A program made the translations under genes and the position numbers. This document shows, in pieces, positions 1-6,200 of a stretch of DNA of 64,000 nucleotides (the first letter of the stretch is position 1; every line of letters starts with the position of its first letter). The notes under the pieces were generated by a model that had not been told where the DNA came from, did no database searches, and was given only the letters and a program-made list of their open reading frames with translations. This DNA is from Avoscillospira sp045580485 (lineage in GTDB: Bacteria > Bacillota > Clostridia > Oscillospirales > Oscillospiraceae). Where the stretch lies: positions 1 to 64,000 of the forward strand of contig JAZNNW010000145.1 in the NCBI GenBank assembly GCA_045580485.1. Reading direction: 5' to 3'.

Positions 1-250
1 CTCCTGCGGTCCTGACCAGATGATCGCCGTAGTGGAAAACCTTTCTAAAATTCTGAGCGTACCGGTGATCGCCAAGCCCAATGCCGGTATGCCTGTGATC
101 GATGACAAGGGTAATGCAGTCTATTCCATGGCAGCTGACGAATTTGCAGTGCAGATGAAACTACTGAAAGATGCCGGTGCGAAGATATTGGGTGGCTGCT
201 GCGGAACAGACCCTGCTTACATTGCCGCTTTGAAAAATACATTACTATAA
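1..250 (+). CDS. Homocysteine S-methyltransferase family protein, C-terminal part
   Basis: Partial gene cut by the window edge; the reading frame is open from base 2 and ends with TAA at 248-250. Visible residues include SCGPDQM near the start and GGCCGTDPAYI near the end. The paired cysteines of GGCC, together with a cysteine further upstream, are the zinc ligands that activate homocysteine thiolate in this family (MetH N-terminal module, BHMT, MmuM). Whether it is a stand-alone enzyme or part of a longer corrinoid methionine synthase cannot be seen. It converges on the nicotinate phosphoribosyltransferase gene and shares the terminator between them. Confidence 0.85.
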   Translation, partial: SCGPDQMIAVVENLSKILSVPVIAKPNAGMPVIDDKGNAVYSMAADEFAVQMKLLKDAGAKILGGCCGTDPAYIAALKNTLL

Positions 251-255
251 TAGTA

Positions 256-283
256 AGACCTCCGGCTTTGCCGGAGGTCTTTT
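256..283. terminator. Bidirectional rho-independent terminator
   Basis: Perfect 11-bp stem AGACCTCCGGC / GCCGGAGGTCT with a TTT loop, flanked by T-rich sequence on the plus side. It lies between two convergent genes, 6 nt after the stop of one and 4 nt beyond the end of the other. Confidence 0.9.
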
Positions 284-286
284 GTA

Positions 287-1741
287 TCATTCTTCCGTAT
301 TGTCACGGAGCAGATTATATTTGATGTCCCACAGCTTCTGAGAGAGATCCACATAGTAATTATGGGGATTTTCGAAGCGGGTGACTTCGTCCCAGAGGGA
401 GTCCACTTCCTTCTTGCAGTAATCCTGAATCTCCTGCAGAGTGGGAAGTTCGTAGACCAGCTTGCCCTTTTCAAAGATGGGCACAAGCAGCTCTCTGGCA
501 GAGTAGTTATAGACCTTTTTCCGCTTCCATGTGGTCTCGGGGTCGAAGATGACAATATCCTGGGAGTCATCCACAGTTTCATCATGGACACACAGATAGT
601 CGGCAATGGCCTTGCCGGTATCGTTGCCGTAGAAGCGATAGAGCTTCTTGAAGTGGGGATTGGTGATCTTGCCGATGTTCTCACTGATCTTGATCTTGGG
701 AACGATCTCGCCATCATCATTTTCCACTGCTACCAGCTTATAGACACCGCCGAAGACAGGTTCAGAGCGGGCAGTAATGAGCCGTTCGCCAACGCCAAAC
801 AAATCGATGGCAGCCCCCTGACGGAGCAGGTCGGCAATGATGTACTCATCCAGAGAATTGGAGACGGAGATCTGGCAGGTCTCCCAGCCTGCATCGTCCA
901 GCATCTTTCTGGCTTTTTTGGAAAGGAAAGCCATATCACCGGAGTCCAGACGGATACCGCACTTGGTCAGGCCTCTGGGCTTCAGCACTTCATTGAATGC
1001 CTTGATGGCATCGGGGATGCCTCGTTTGAGGGTGTTATAAGTGTCCACCAGCAAAGTGGGGTTATCGGGGTAAGTTTCGCAGTAGGTCTTGAAGGCTTCA
1101 TACTGGGTATCGAACATCTGCACCCAGGAATGAGCCATAGTACCGCCGGCGTGGACACCGAACAGCTGATCGGAGAGGGTACAGGCTGTACCGGCGCAGC
1201 CGCCGATGTAAGCGGCTCTGGCACCCAGAACGGCACCGTCCACACCCTGCGCACGGCGGGAACCGAACTCCAGAACAGTTCTGCCCTGAGCGGCCCGCAC
1301 CACACGGTTGGCCTTGGTGGCGATAAGGCTCTGATGGTTCAGAGACAAAAGCAGATAGGTCTCAATGAGCTGTGCCTCAATGGCAGGGGCACGAACCGTC
1401 AGCATCGGCTCCTTGGGGAAGATGGGGGTACCTTCGGGAACGGCCCAGATATCGCCGGTAAAATGAAAACCCTTCAGATATTCCAGAAAATCCTCGGAGA
1501 ACTGATTGCGTCCACGGAGATAAGCAATATCTTCCTCTGTGAAATGGAGGTTCTGGATGTATTCCACCACCTGCTGAAGACCTGCGGCAATGGCAAAGCC
1601 GCCGCCGTCGGGAACGCTGCGGTAAAACACATCGAAATATGTAATTTTGTCCTTGTAACCGTGTTGGAAGTAGCCGTTGCTCATGGTCAGTTCGTAAAAA
1701 TCGCAGAGCATCGTCATATTCCAGGGTTGTTTGACATCCAT
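287..1741 (-). CDS. pncB: Nicotinate phosphoribosyltransferase
   Basis: Makes nicotinate mononucleotide from nicotinate and PRPP for NAD salvage. The protein (484 aa from the chosen start) begins MDVKQPWNMTMLCDFYELTM, the typical N-terminus of the clostridial-type enzyme, and carries the conserved FGSRRAQG stretch, IGG(C)AGTACT, GTMAHSW and LDSGD segments that build the phosphoribosyl and nicotinate sites. The start at 1741 has an AAGAGGTG ribosome site; an upstream ATG at 1771 is in frame but overlaps the predicted -10 box, so it would lie at or before the transcription start. The 16-bp prophage attachment core lies directly upstream of this gene. Confidence 0.93.
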   Translation of the reverse strand: MDVKQPWNMTMLCDFYELTMSNGYFQHGYKDKITYFDVFYRSVPDGGGFAIAAGLQQVVEYIQNLHFTEEDIAYLRGRNQFSEDFLEYLKGFHFTGDIWAVPEGTPIFPKEPMLTVRAPAIEAQLIETYLLLSLNHQSLIATKANRVVRAAQGRTVLEFGSRRAQGVDGAVLGARAAYIGGCAGTACTLSDQLFGVHAGGTMAHSWVQMFDTQYEAFKTYCETYPDNPTLLVDTYNTLKRGIPDAIKAFNEVLKPRGLTKCGIRLDSGDMAFLSKKARKMLDDAGWETCQISVSNSLDEYIIADLLRQGAAIDLFGVGERLITARSEPVFGGVYKLVAVENDDGEIVPKIKISENIGKITNPHFKKLYRFYGNDTGKAIADYLCVHDETVDDSQDIVIFDPETTWKRKKVYNYSARELLVPIFEKGKLVYELPTLQEIQDYCKKEVDSLWDEVTRFENPHNYYVDLSQKLWDIKYNLLRDNTEE

Positions 1742-1772
1742 GGTAAACACCTCTTGTGTATAAGTTGACATT

Positions 1773-1801
1773 ATTATATCACCATATTTCTGAAAAGACA
1801 A
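1773..1801 (-). promoter_or_regulatory. Sigma-A promoter of the nicotinate phosphoribosyltransferase gene
   Basis: On the minus strand TTGTCT (1796-1801), a 17-nt spacer, then a perfect TATAAT (1773-1778). The -35 hexamer overlaps the first three bases of the 16-bp attachment core, so the integrated phage still leaves a complete promoter for the host gene. Confidence 0.7.
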
Positions 1802-1814
1802 CTGTCTTGTCACC
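1799..1814. other. attL: Attachment site, left prophage end
   Basis: The 16-mer caactgtcttgtcacc here recurs exactly, in the same orientation, at 56742-56757. The spacing of 54,943 bp encloses all phage genes and the integrase gene lies just inside this copy. Flanking bases outside the 16-mer differ, as expected for attL and attR. Confidence 0.85.
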
Positions 1815-2230
1815 CTATCGTGGTTTTCACCTGTTTTACTTAAAATTTTGAAATCCGCAAAGCCTTGGTATTACTGGGTTTGCGGGCTGATGTTGTAAGT
1901 TTTTACAACACAACATCACACAACTTTGGCTCACGAGTTTACCGCTGAAATCGGCTGTTTTTTGCTCTCCTATGCCCCTTTTGTTGTATCAATGTTGTAC
2001 AAATTTGAGTTGCCGGGTGGTTTGCACAACGTCAATTTACGATTTTGTGTTGTAAAAATCGGTTCCGCGTTGTGCAAAATCGGGGCAGGGGAGAGCTGAA
2101 AACAGCAAAATCAACAAATAAGTTCTAAAAACTTGGTTAAATTAGGGTAAATCGAAAATTCAATGTTGTAAAACTGTTGTACAACGCGGAACAAAAAATA
2201 ATAAATGTGGGTGCTGCGTTGTATCGGCGA
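1815..2230. other. Attachment-region intergenic segment with repeated GTTGTA arm-type motifs
   Basis: No gene is seen in this stretch of 416 bases between the attachment core and the integrase stop. It is rich in copies of GTTGTA and its complement TACAAC: around 1892, 1902, 1983, 1993, 2049, 2165 and 2174. A perfect inverted repeat TGATGTTGT / ACAACATCA lies at 1888-1918 with a nested GTTGTAA / TTACAAC. The 17-mer tgatgttgtaagttttt at 1888-1904 recurs at 56649-56665 next to the right attachment site, which fits arm-type integrase or excisionase sites in both arms. Confidence 0.6.
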
Positions 2231-3361
2231 TCACACAGATCGGGGGAATTTGATGACATTGTTTCGAGGGTCCAGCTCATTGGTGGAGAACAGCTTTTGC
2301 ACCTGGTGGAACGCATCCTCCTGCCGGTTCGCCCGGTCGAAGTGGGTGTACACACCCAGCGTGGTGCTGATATTGGCGTGACCGGACAGGGTCTGCACGG
2401 CCTTGACATCCAGACCGGACTCCACGAGCTTCGTTACATAGGTGTGCCGCAGGGTGTGGGAGGTAAAGTTCTTGGCGAACTCCGGGTCGTGCTTGGCACA
2501 GACCTCACGGATATGCTCCCACACCGTATCAGCGATGCTCCGGGTCAGATGGCCGCCCCTCCAACGGAGGACGAAGCCTGCGTACCCATGCGCATCACCG
2601 AGGGTCTCCAACAGGGCGTAGAGGTTCGGAGGGATGGGCAGGGTACGGATTCCGTTTGCGGTCTTTGTGTAGGGGACCAGCTTGTACTTGCCGTCCTCGA
2701 CGGAGAGCTGCTGTTCCACATGGATCGTGCGTCGGGCCATGTCGATGTTCTTCCACTCCAAGGCGAGGACTTCGCCGCGGCGCATACCGGTCTCCATGCC
2801 CACGGTCAGATAGATCTGCTCCAGAGAGAACGGTTCCAAGCCATCGAGAATGTCACGGTACAGCCGGTCGGGGAGAATTTCTTTCTCCCCGCGTTTCTTT
2901 TTTGCTGAGGGCAGGTTGCGTTTCACCTGCAGAGGACTGTGGGAAATACAGCCCAGCTCGACTGCTACTCCGAGAATATCTCGGAGATAGGACTGTATCT
3001 GACCGACATGGGTGTATTCCTTTTTCACCGCTTCGGCGAGAACCGATTGGCAGATCAGGGGCGTGATGTCCCGGACTTTGACCGGTGCCAGATACTTCAT
3101 CAGATGACCGTTGACCTGGCATCGCAGGTTCGCCAGAGAGGAGGGGCGCAGATAAGGGGCTTTGTACTTATCCAGCCAGACTTTAGCGATCTCCCCGAAG
3201 GTGGTGTCATCGTCGGGGATGAGGCCGCCTGCCAGCTCCTCTTTGTACTTTTGCCGCTTCCGTTCTGCGTCGGCGACGGTGCGGCCATAGAAATACTTTC
3301 TCTTGCCATCGGGCAGGGTAAGGGTCTTTACGATGGTCTTTGGGGTCTTTTTGTTGCTCAT
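2231..3361 (-). CDS. int: Phage integrase, tyrosine recombinase
   Basis: Catalyses site-specific integration and excision. 376 aa from the ATG at 3361, which follows GGAGG at good distance; the frame stays open upstream but without a ribosome site. The N-terminus has an arm-binding type domain (KTLTLPDGKRKYF, then an AP2-like three-strand region), then a SAM-like core-binding domain, then the catalytic domain with the Arg I motif GMRRGEVLALEW, the HTLRHTYVTKL box and the LSGHANISTTLGVYTH box carrying the tyrosine. Position at the phage end next to the attachment site fits this role. Confidence 0.96.
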   Translation of the reverse strand: MSNKKTPKTIVKTLTLPDGKRKYFYGRTVADAERKRQKYKEELAGGLIPDDDTTFGEIAKVWLDKYKAPYLRPSSLANLRCQVNGHLMKYLAPVKVRDITPLICQSVLAEAVKKEYTHVGQIQSYLRDILGVAVELGCISHSPLQVKRNLPSAKKKRGEKEILPDRLYRDILDGLEPFSLEQIYLTVGMETGMRRGEVLALEWKNIDMARRTIHVEQQLSVEDGKYKLVPYTKTANGIRTLPIPPNLYALLETLGDAHGYAGFVLRWRGGHLTRSIADTVWEHIREVCAKHDPEFAKNFTSHTLRHTYVTKLVESGLDVKAVQTLSGHANISTTLGVYTHFDRANRQEDAFHQVQKLFSTNELDPRNNVIKFPRSV

Positions 3362-3386
3362 GTGATGTGCCTCCATTTCATGATGC

Positions 3387-3431
3387 GGGTGCCAGCCTAC
3401 AACAACAGGAAGGAGATATACCACATATAAG
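3387..3431. repeat. 45-bp dispersed repeat, copy 1
   Basis: Matches 4733-4777 at 42 of 45 positions. It contains gggtgccagcctacaac followed by a Shine-Dalgarno-like AGGAAGGAGAT that has no start codon at the right distance. A 14-nt core of it (GTGCCAGCCTACAA) occurs again inverted at 56608-56621. The three copies bracket the integrase and switch region and the right prophage end. Confidence 0.7.
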
Positions 3432-3454
3432 ACGAATTTTGTAATTATTTGCTA

Positions 3455-3486
3455 TTGCCTTTTTAGAACATATGTTTTATTATAAT
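3455..3486 (+). promoter_or_regulatory. Candidate LexA-controlled rightward promoter
   Basis: A consensus -10 TATAAT (3481-3486) is immediately preceded by GAACATATGTTT (3466-3477), an 11 of 12 match to the Gram-positive LexA box GAAC-N4-GTTC. The -35 is poor (TTGCCT at 3455, spacer 20). It reads towards the small ORF at 3612 and antisense into the repressor gene. Confidence 0.4.
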
Positions 3487-3611
3487 GCTACCGATTTAAT
3501 TTCGGCGAGAGCGGATCACGCGAGATAAGCATACGTTACTCACTCATATACTCCCCTTTATCTTAATGGTCAGAAAAGAGGTGTGTGTGCGTTAAAGAAA
3601 GGAAATGGATT

Positions 3612-3809
3612 ATGGATGTGACAAACTTCATTAGCTATCTTGAGTATTGTGTTGCCCGCTTAGAAACAGGAGAGCCAGTTCAGTCAATTTGGAACGATTT
3701 TCTTCAGACAGCTGCTGGAAAATCGTATCAATCTGTGCGGCAGCAGACCGCGTTTCCCGCTCAGGTTCTCCACCCAGACGCTCCAGAGACACACCAAGGC
3801 CACTGCTAA
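3612..3809 (+). CDS. Small hypothetical ORF antisense to the repressor 3' end
   Basis: 65 aa starting MDVTNFISYLEYCVARLETG with a ribosome site AAAGGAAATG eight bases before the ATG. The first 40 residues look protein-like; the rest lies opposite the repressor coding sequence (3631-3960), so part of the openness may be a shadow. No family recognised. If transcribed from the candidate promoter at 3455-3486 it would give an RNA complementary to the repressor message. Confidence 0.35.
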   Translation: MDVTNFISYLEYCVARLETGEPVQSIWNDFLQTAAGKSYQSVRQQTAFPAQVLHPDAPETHQGHC

Positions 3810-3960
3810 TCTTAAAAGCGACCTCAAGGCTCACGGTCTGGCTCTTTCTAGTAATAATAGAGCGCACAGTTGAATCCGTGAGGCCGCAGGCACGAGCCAC
3901 GTCTGGGATAGTCAGATCGCGCTCAGCCATAATCTCTGTTAGTACTTTATAGAACTCCAT
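3631..3960 (-). CDS. CI-like phage repressor, HTH XRE family
   Basis: 109 aa from the ATG at 3960, preceded by GAGAGGTGAT. Residues 1-60 form a classic XRE helix-turn-helix (LTIPDVARACGLTDSTVRSI is the helix-turn-helix core). The C-terminus (DTIFQQLSEENRSKLTELAL) is a short helical tail; there is no S24 LexA-like peptidase domain, so RecA-triggered self-cleavage is not expected. It is divergent from a Cro-like gene across a 174-bp region that holds repeated palindromic operators, the standard layout of a lysogeny switch. Confidence 0.9.
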   Translation of the reverse strand: MEFYKVLTEIMAERDLTIPDVARACGLTDSTVRSIITRKSQTVSLEVAFKISSGLGVSLERLGGEPERETRSAAAQIDTIFQQLSEENRSKLTELALLFLSGQHNTQDS

Positions 3961-3979
3961 ATTATCACCTCTCAAAGTG

Positions 3980-4008
3980 AATATATCATGAAGTTTCACG
4001 CATTGCAA
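3980..4008 (-). promoter_or_regulatory. Repressor promoter (leftward)
   Basis: Minus strand TTGCAA (4003-4008), 17-nt spacer, TATATT (3980-3985), 20 nt from the repressor start. The -35 overlaps the degenerate operator ttcacgcattgcaag (3995-4009), suggesting autoregulation. Confidence 0.6.
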
Positions 4009-4119
4009 GGAAAAAAATCGAGTTTAGTCTTGACATATCACGCATTGCGTGATATTCTTTTTTTGCAATCACGCAATGCGTGAAAAATTTTTTGACACAG
4101 AATCACGCAATGCGTGATT
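3995..4119. promoter_or_regulatory. Operator array of the lysogeny switch
   Basis: Three near-identical palindromes: atcacgcattgcgtgat at 4037-4053 (extends to a 21-bp palindrome 4035-4055), atcacgcaatgcgtgaa at 4068-4084 and atcacgcaatgcgtgat at 4102-4118, plus the half site ttcacgcattgcaag at 3995-4009. Centre spacings are 31, 34 and about 43 bp. The first sits inside the spacer of the rightward promoter, the last abuts the Cro ribosome site, and the half site covers the repressor promoter. Confidence 0.9.
4030..4058 (+). promoter_or_regulatory. Early rightward promoter
   Basis: Consensus TTGACA (4030-4035), 17-nt spacer, TATTCT (4053-4058). The spacer is filled by operator 1, so repressor binding would exclude RNA polymerase. 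A second TTGACA at 4092-4097 lacks a good -10. Confidence 0.75.
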
Positions 4120-4134
4120 TGGAGGTGATCCATT

Positions 4135-4404
4135 ATGGCTAACTCAAAAATCGCCTTCGCCAACTTGCGAGCCGAGATGGCTAGGCTCAATATTACTTTG
4201 CAGAACGTGGCAGACTGCATCGGGAAGAACCGCGATACGACAGCACGAAAGCTGTCGATGGAGTCTTCTCTCTCGTTGTCTGAGGCGTTCACTATCTCCA
4301 AGAATCTTTTTCAAGGCGCCGATCTTCGATATTTGTTCCAGGAACTCACCGGTAGTTACTTAGCCTACCCCGAATCATCTAAAGAAAACGGCTCCCTAAC
4401 CTAA
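4135..4404 (+). CDS. Cro-like HTH regulator
   Basis: 89 aa; the ATG follows GGAGGTGATCCATT. The first 60 residues (ANLRAEMARLNITLQNVADC, then IGKNRDTTARKL) have the XRE helix-turn-helix pattern and the protein is divergent from the repressor. It would be the first product of the early rightward promoter and, by position, the Cro/anti-repressor partner competing for the same palindromes. The stop lies in an imperfect 9-bp hairpin (4389-4415) without a T tract. Confidence 0.75.
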   Translation: MANSKIAFANLRAEMARLNITLQNVADCIGKNRDTTARKLSMESSLSLSEAFTISKNLFQGADLRYLFQELTGSYLAYPESSKENGSLT

Positions 4405-4423
4405 GTCAGAGAGCCGCGGGCGA

Positions 4424-4609
4424 TCAGAACTTCAAACCGAAGTGCTGAACCACTGATGCGAACACCTCTTCGTATTTCCGCTCAGTCTCACTGAGGGTGA
4501 ACAGATGTCCGCAGCTGCCGCAGGTAACGGTTTCGGTGACGTTTCCGGCGTCTACCAAAACCTGAGCCCTGCATTTCGGGCAGCCATAGATGATGTGATC
4601 TATGCCCAT
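4424..4609 (-). CDS. Small zinc-ribbon protein
   Basis: 61 aa with CPKC at residues 10-13 and CGSC at 30-33, a compact four-cysteine zinc ribbon followed by a helical tail. Ribosome site AAGGAGGTG eight to nine bases before the ATG. Minus strand between two rightward early genes; role unknown. It may be a DNA- or RNA-polymerase-binding accessory protein, but nothing in the sequence fixes this. Confidence 0.7.
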   Translation of the reverse strand: MGIDHIIYGCPKCRAQVLVDAGNVTETVTCGSCGHLFTLSETERKYEEVFASVVQHFGLKF

Positions 4610-4732
4610 GGTGATGCACCTCCTTCCCGAGATGATCGCTCCGGCCTCACTATATCACAAATCGAGTACAAACACAACGGACTAAACCAGCCTGTTTGAA
4701 ACCAGGCAACCCAAACCAACCAATCTGTCAAA

Positions 4733-4777
4733 GGGTGCCAGCCTACAACGACAGGAAGGAGATGTACCACATCTAAG
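4733..4777. repeat. 45-bp dispersed repeat, copy 2
   Basis: Second copy of the element at 3387-3431 (three mismatches). Here it runs directly into the AAGGAGG ribosome site of the gene starting at 4794. Confidence 0.7.
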
Positions 4778-4793
4778 AAGGAGGTAAAACACA

Positions 4794-4997
4794 ATGGCCA
4801 GAAGAACACTGAACACCGGCAGGATCGTCCTGCCCAACATCGCCACGCCGGAGCGCGTACCGGAACATGTCCGCATCACGCCCGAAGCCGGTATGGTCAT
4901 CAACCGATTGAAGGCGCTGACCGGTCTGAGTCGGACGGAGATATTGTCTGAGATCATCATTCAGGCCGAGCCGCTGATCGTGCTGGAGGATGAATGA
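4794..4997 (+). CDS. Hypothetical small early protein
   Basis: 67 aa, start preceded by AAGGAGGTAAAACACA. A short basic N-terminus (MARRTLNTGR) is followed by a stretch with a possible ribbon-helix-helix-like pattern (ITPEAGMVINRLKALTGLSR then TEILSEIIIQ). No family recognised with certainty. The stop overlaps the start of the excisionase-like gene by ATGA, so the two are translationally coupled. Confidence 0.65.
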   Translation: MARRTLNTGRIVLPNIATPERVPEHVRITPEAGMVINRLKALTGLSRTEILSEIIIQAEPLIVLEDE

Positions 4998-5239
4998 TGG
5001 ATCACAGCAAAAATGAACCGGCGTTCCTGAGCATCCGTGAAGCAGCGGCTCGGTGGGGTGTGAGCCAGGACATCGTGTATGACCTGGTCGGCTCCGGTGA
5101 GCTGGAGGCTTTCAAGATCGGCAGGAACTGGCGGATCACCATGCAGGCACTTCTCGCTTACGAGAAGTCCCACAGCAATCAGAACCGACCCGAACCGCGA
5201 CAAACACTCGCTCAGCGGAAGCCGGTGCTTCGGTTATGA
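4994..5239 (+). CDS. xis: Excisionase-like MerR/HTH_17 DNA-binding protein
   Basis: 81 aa (or 80 from the second ATG at 4997). SIREAAARWGVSQDIVYDLV then GELEAFKIGRNWRI is the winged-helix pattern of the excisionase/HTH_17 family, which bends DNA at attachment arms or acts as a regulator. A basic proline/glutamine tail follows. Coupled by ATGA overlap to the preceding gene. A role in excision is inferred from family and from position in the early operon opposite the integrase. Confidence 0.7.
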   Translation: MMDHSKNEPAFLSIREAAARWGVSQDIVYDLVGSGELEAFKIGRNWRITMQALLAYEKSHSNQNRPEPRQTLAQRKPVLRL

Positions 5240-5253
5240 ACCCACGCAGGCAC

Positions 5254-5585
5254 GTCCTGCAAAATCGTACATAAAACAGAAAACCACCCGCGGCTATTTC
5301 ACGGATGGTTTCCCCCAAATTTGTTTACCCAGCGGCACTGCAGACCTCGTTAGCCCATGGTAAGGGCACAATCAAAGAACTGGTAGTCTTCTCATGTTTA
5401 CGATGGCCACAGGCAAAATAGCTACCTGCTTCTTGGTGCGGTACTTCACTTTGGCTGTATGGCTCAGCCTCGCCCTCACGCATCAGTATCTGCACCGGGA
5501 ACGCATAGGGTCAAAAGTTTGGTCACTGCGACCACTCCTTTCTTGCCTATGCAGGCAAGTACATTTTATGTCGATTTTGCAGGAC
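5254..5585 (+). ncRNA. Candidate large structured RNA, copy A
   Basis: The segment is closed by a long stem: 5254-5272 (gtcctgcaaaatcg then tacat) pairs with 5568-5585 (atgtcgattttgcaggac) with one bulged base. Inside are hairpins AACCACCCG/CGGATGGTT, GCCC/GGGC (5353 region), a nested set AGGC/GCCT enclosing ATAGC/GCTGT and TACC/GGTA, TGGTC/GACCA, and CTTGCCT/AGGCAAG. Copy B keeps these helices with different base pairs. There is no protein-coding signal. After the closing stem comes a CTGTC/GACAG hairpin and a ribosome-site-like GGAGCG. I cannot assign it to a known RNA family. Strand is inferred from the surrounding early genes. Confidence 0.65.
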
Positions 5586-5645
5586 TGTCAACATTTTTCG
5601 ACAGGAGCGTGACCGATTGAACGCTCCCAATAACTACGCAGGCAC

Positions 5646-5980
5646 GTCCCACGGCGTCAAAGAAGATACTAAAAAGCCGTCCGTGGCTGTTTCACGGACG
5701 ACTCTCCCCCATTTGTTTACCCGATATGCTTTGCAGACTTCGTCGACCCAAGGTGAGGGTCCAGATAAAACGAGGTAGGTCTTATCTGTTTACGATGAGT
5801 CACAGGCAAAACAGCTACCCGCTTCTTGGAGCGGTGCCTCACTTCAGGCTGTCAGGGTTCAGCCTCGACCTTAACGCATCGGCGCTTACATCGGGAACGC
5901 TGGGTTCAAAAAGTTTGTCATGACGACAACTCCTTTCTCGCCTCAGCAGGCAACACTATTCTACTTTGATGCCGTGGGAC
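5646..5980 (+). ncRNA. Candidate large structured RNA, copy B
   Basis: Closing stem 5646-5662 (gtcccacggcgtcaaag) with 5964-5980 (ctttgatgccgtgggac), 17 pairs including one G-U; its sequence is entirely different from the closing stem of copy A apart from the first GTCC. Internal helices correspond to those of copy A: GTCCGTG/CACGGAC, GACCC/GGGTC, CAGATAA/TTATCTG, AGGC/GCCT enclosing ACAGC/GCTGT, TTGTC/GACAA and GCCT/AGGC. The gene at 6012 starts 31 bases later. Confidence 0.65.
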
Positions 5981-6011
5981 TGTCAACTTTTTTCGACAGG
6001 AGCGTGACCGA

Positions 6012-6200
6012 TTGAATATCCCAGACAACTATGACATCTGGAACGCGGAACAGGAGCGTCGGGATCGGCTGCTCGCCGAAAGACCGGTTTGCTCTTGCTG
6101 CGAAGACCCCATTCAGGAAGAACATTATTACGAAGCGGGCGGACAGCTGATCTGCCCGGACTGCATGGAGACCCATTTCAGAAAGGAGATAGAGCTATGA
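6012..6200 (+). CDS. Small zinc-finger protein, TTG start
   Basis: 62 aa beginning LNIPDNYDIWNAEQERRDRL, with CSCC at 28-31 and CPDC at 49-52, a likely zinc-binding knuckle pair. The TTG at 6012 has AGGAG nine bases upstream, inside the 3' end of the tandem RNA segment; no ATG is available. Its stop overlaps the next start by ATGA. Function unknown. Confidence 0.65.
   Translation: MNIPDNYDIWNAEQERRDRLLAERPVCSCCEDPIQEEHYYEAGGQLICPDCMETHFRKEIEL

Larger units (their letters stand above)
5244..6027. repeat. Tandem duplication of a 392-395 bp non-coding segment
   Basis: Two diverged copies (5244-5635 and 5636-6027) without a protein gene. Both begin acgcaggcacgtcc and end with ctgtcaac, a T run, tcgacaggagcgtgaccg and attgaa. 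Blocks such as gtttacgatg, cttcttgg and catcgggaacgc/caccgggaacgc are conserved while intervening segments differ. The end of copy 1 encodes LNAPNNY, a degenerate echo of LNIPDNY at the start of the gene at 6012, so the duplication unit included the first codons of that gene. Confidence 0.85.

Noticed and set aside
362..1768. A 468-codon open frame on the plus strand opposite nicotinate phosphoribosyltransferase
   Set aside because: It mirrors the real gene, has no ribosome site and no protein-family features; openness follows from codon bias of the minus-strand gene.
3405..3425. A gene start after the AGGAAGGAGATATACC sequence at 3405-3423
   Set aside because: No start codon or open frame follows at usable distance.
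5394..5612. ORFs in the tandem repeat (also 5726-5923)
   Set aside because: The two copies do not preserve the frames, whereas they preserve RNA helices.
5992..5998. TTCGACA copies at 5597 and 5992 as certain 0A boxes
   Set aside because: They lie in the 3' hairpin CTGTC/GACAG of the duplicated RNA segment, so their conservation may reflect pairing; kept only as a side note.
5244..6027. Diversity-generating retroelement template/variable repeat pair
   Set aside because: No reverse transcriptase in the window, and differences are compensatory pairs rather than adenine-specific changes.
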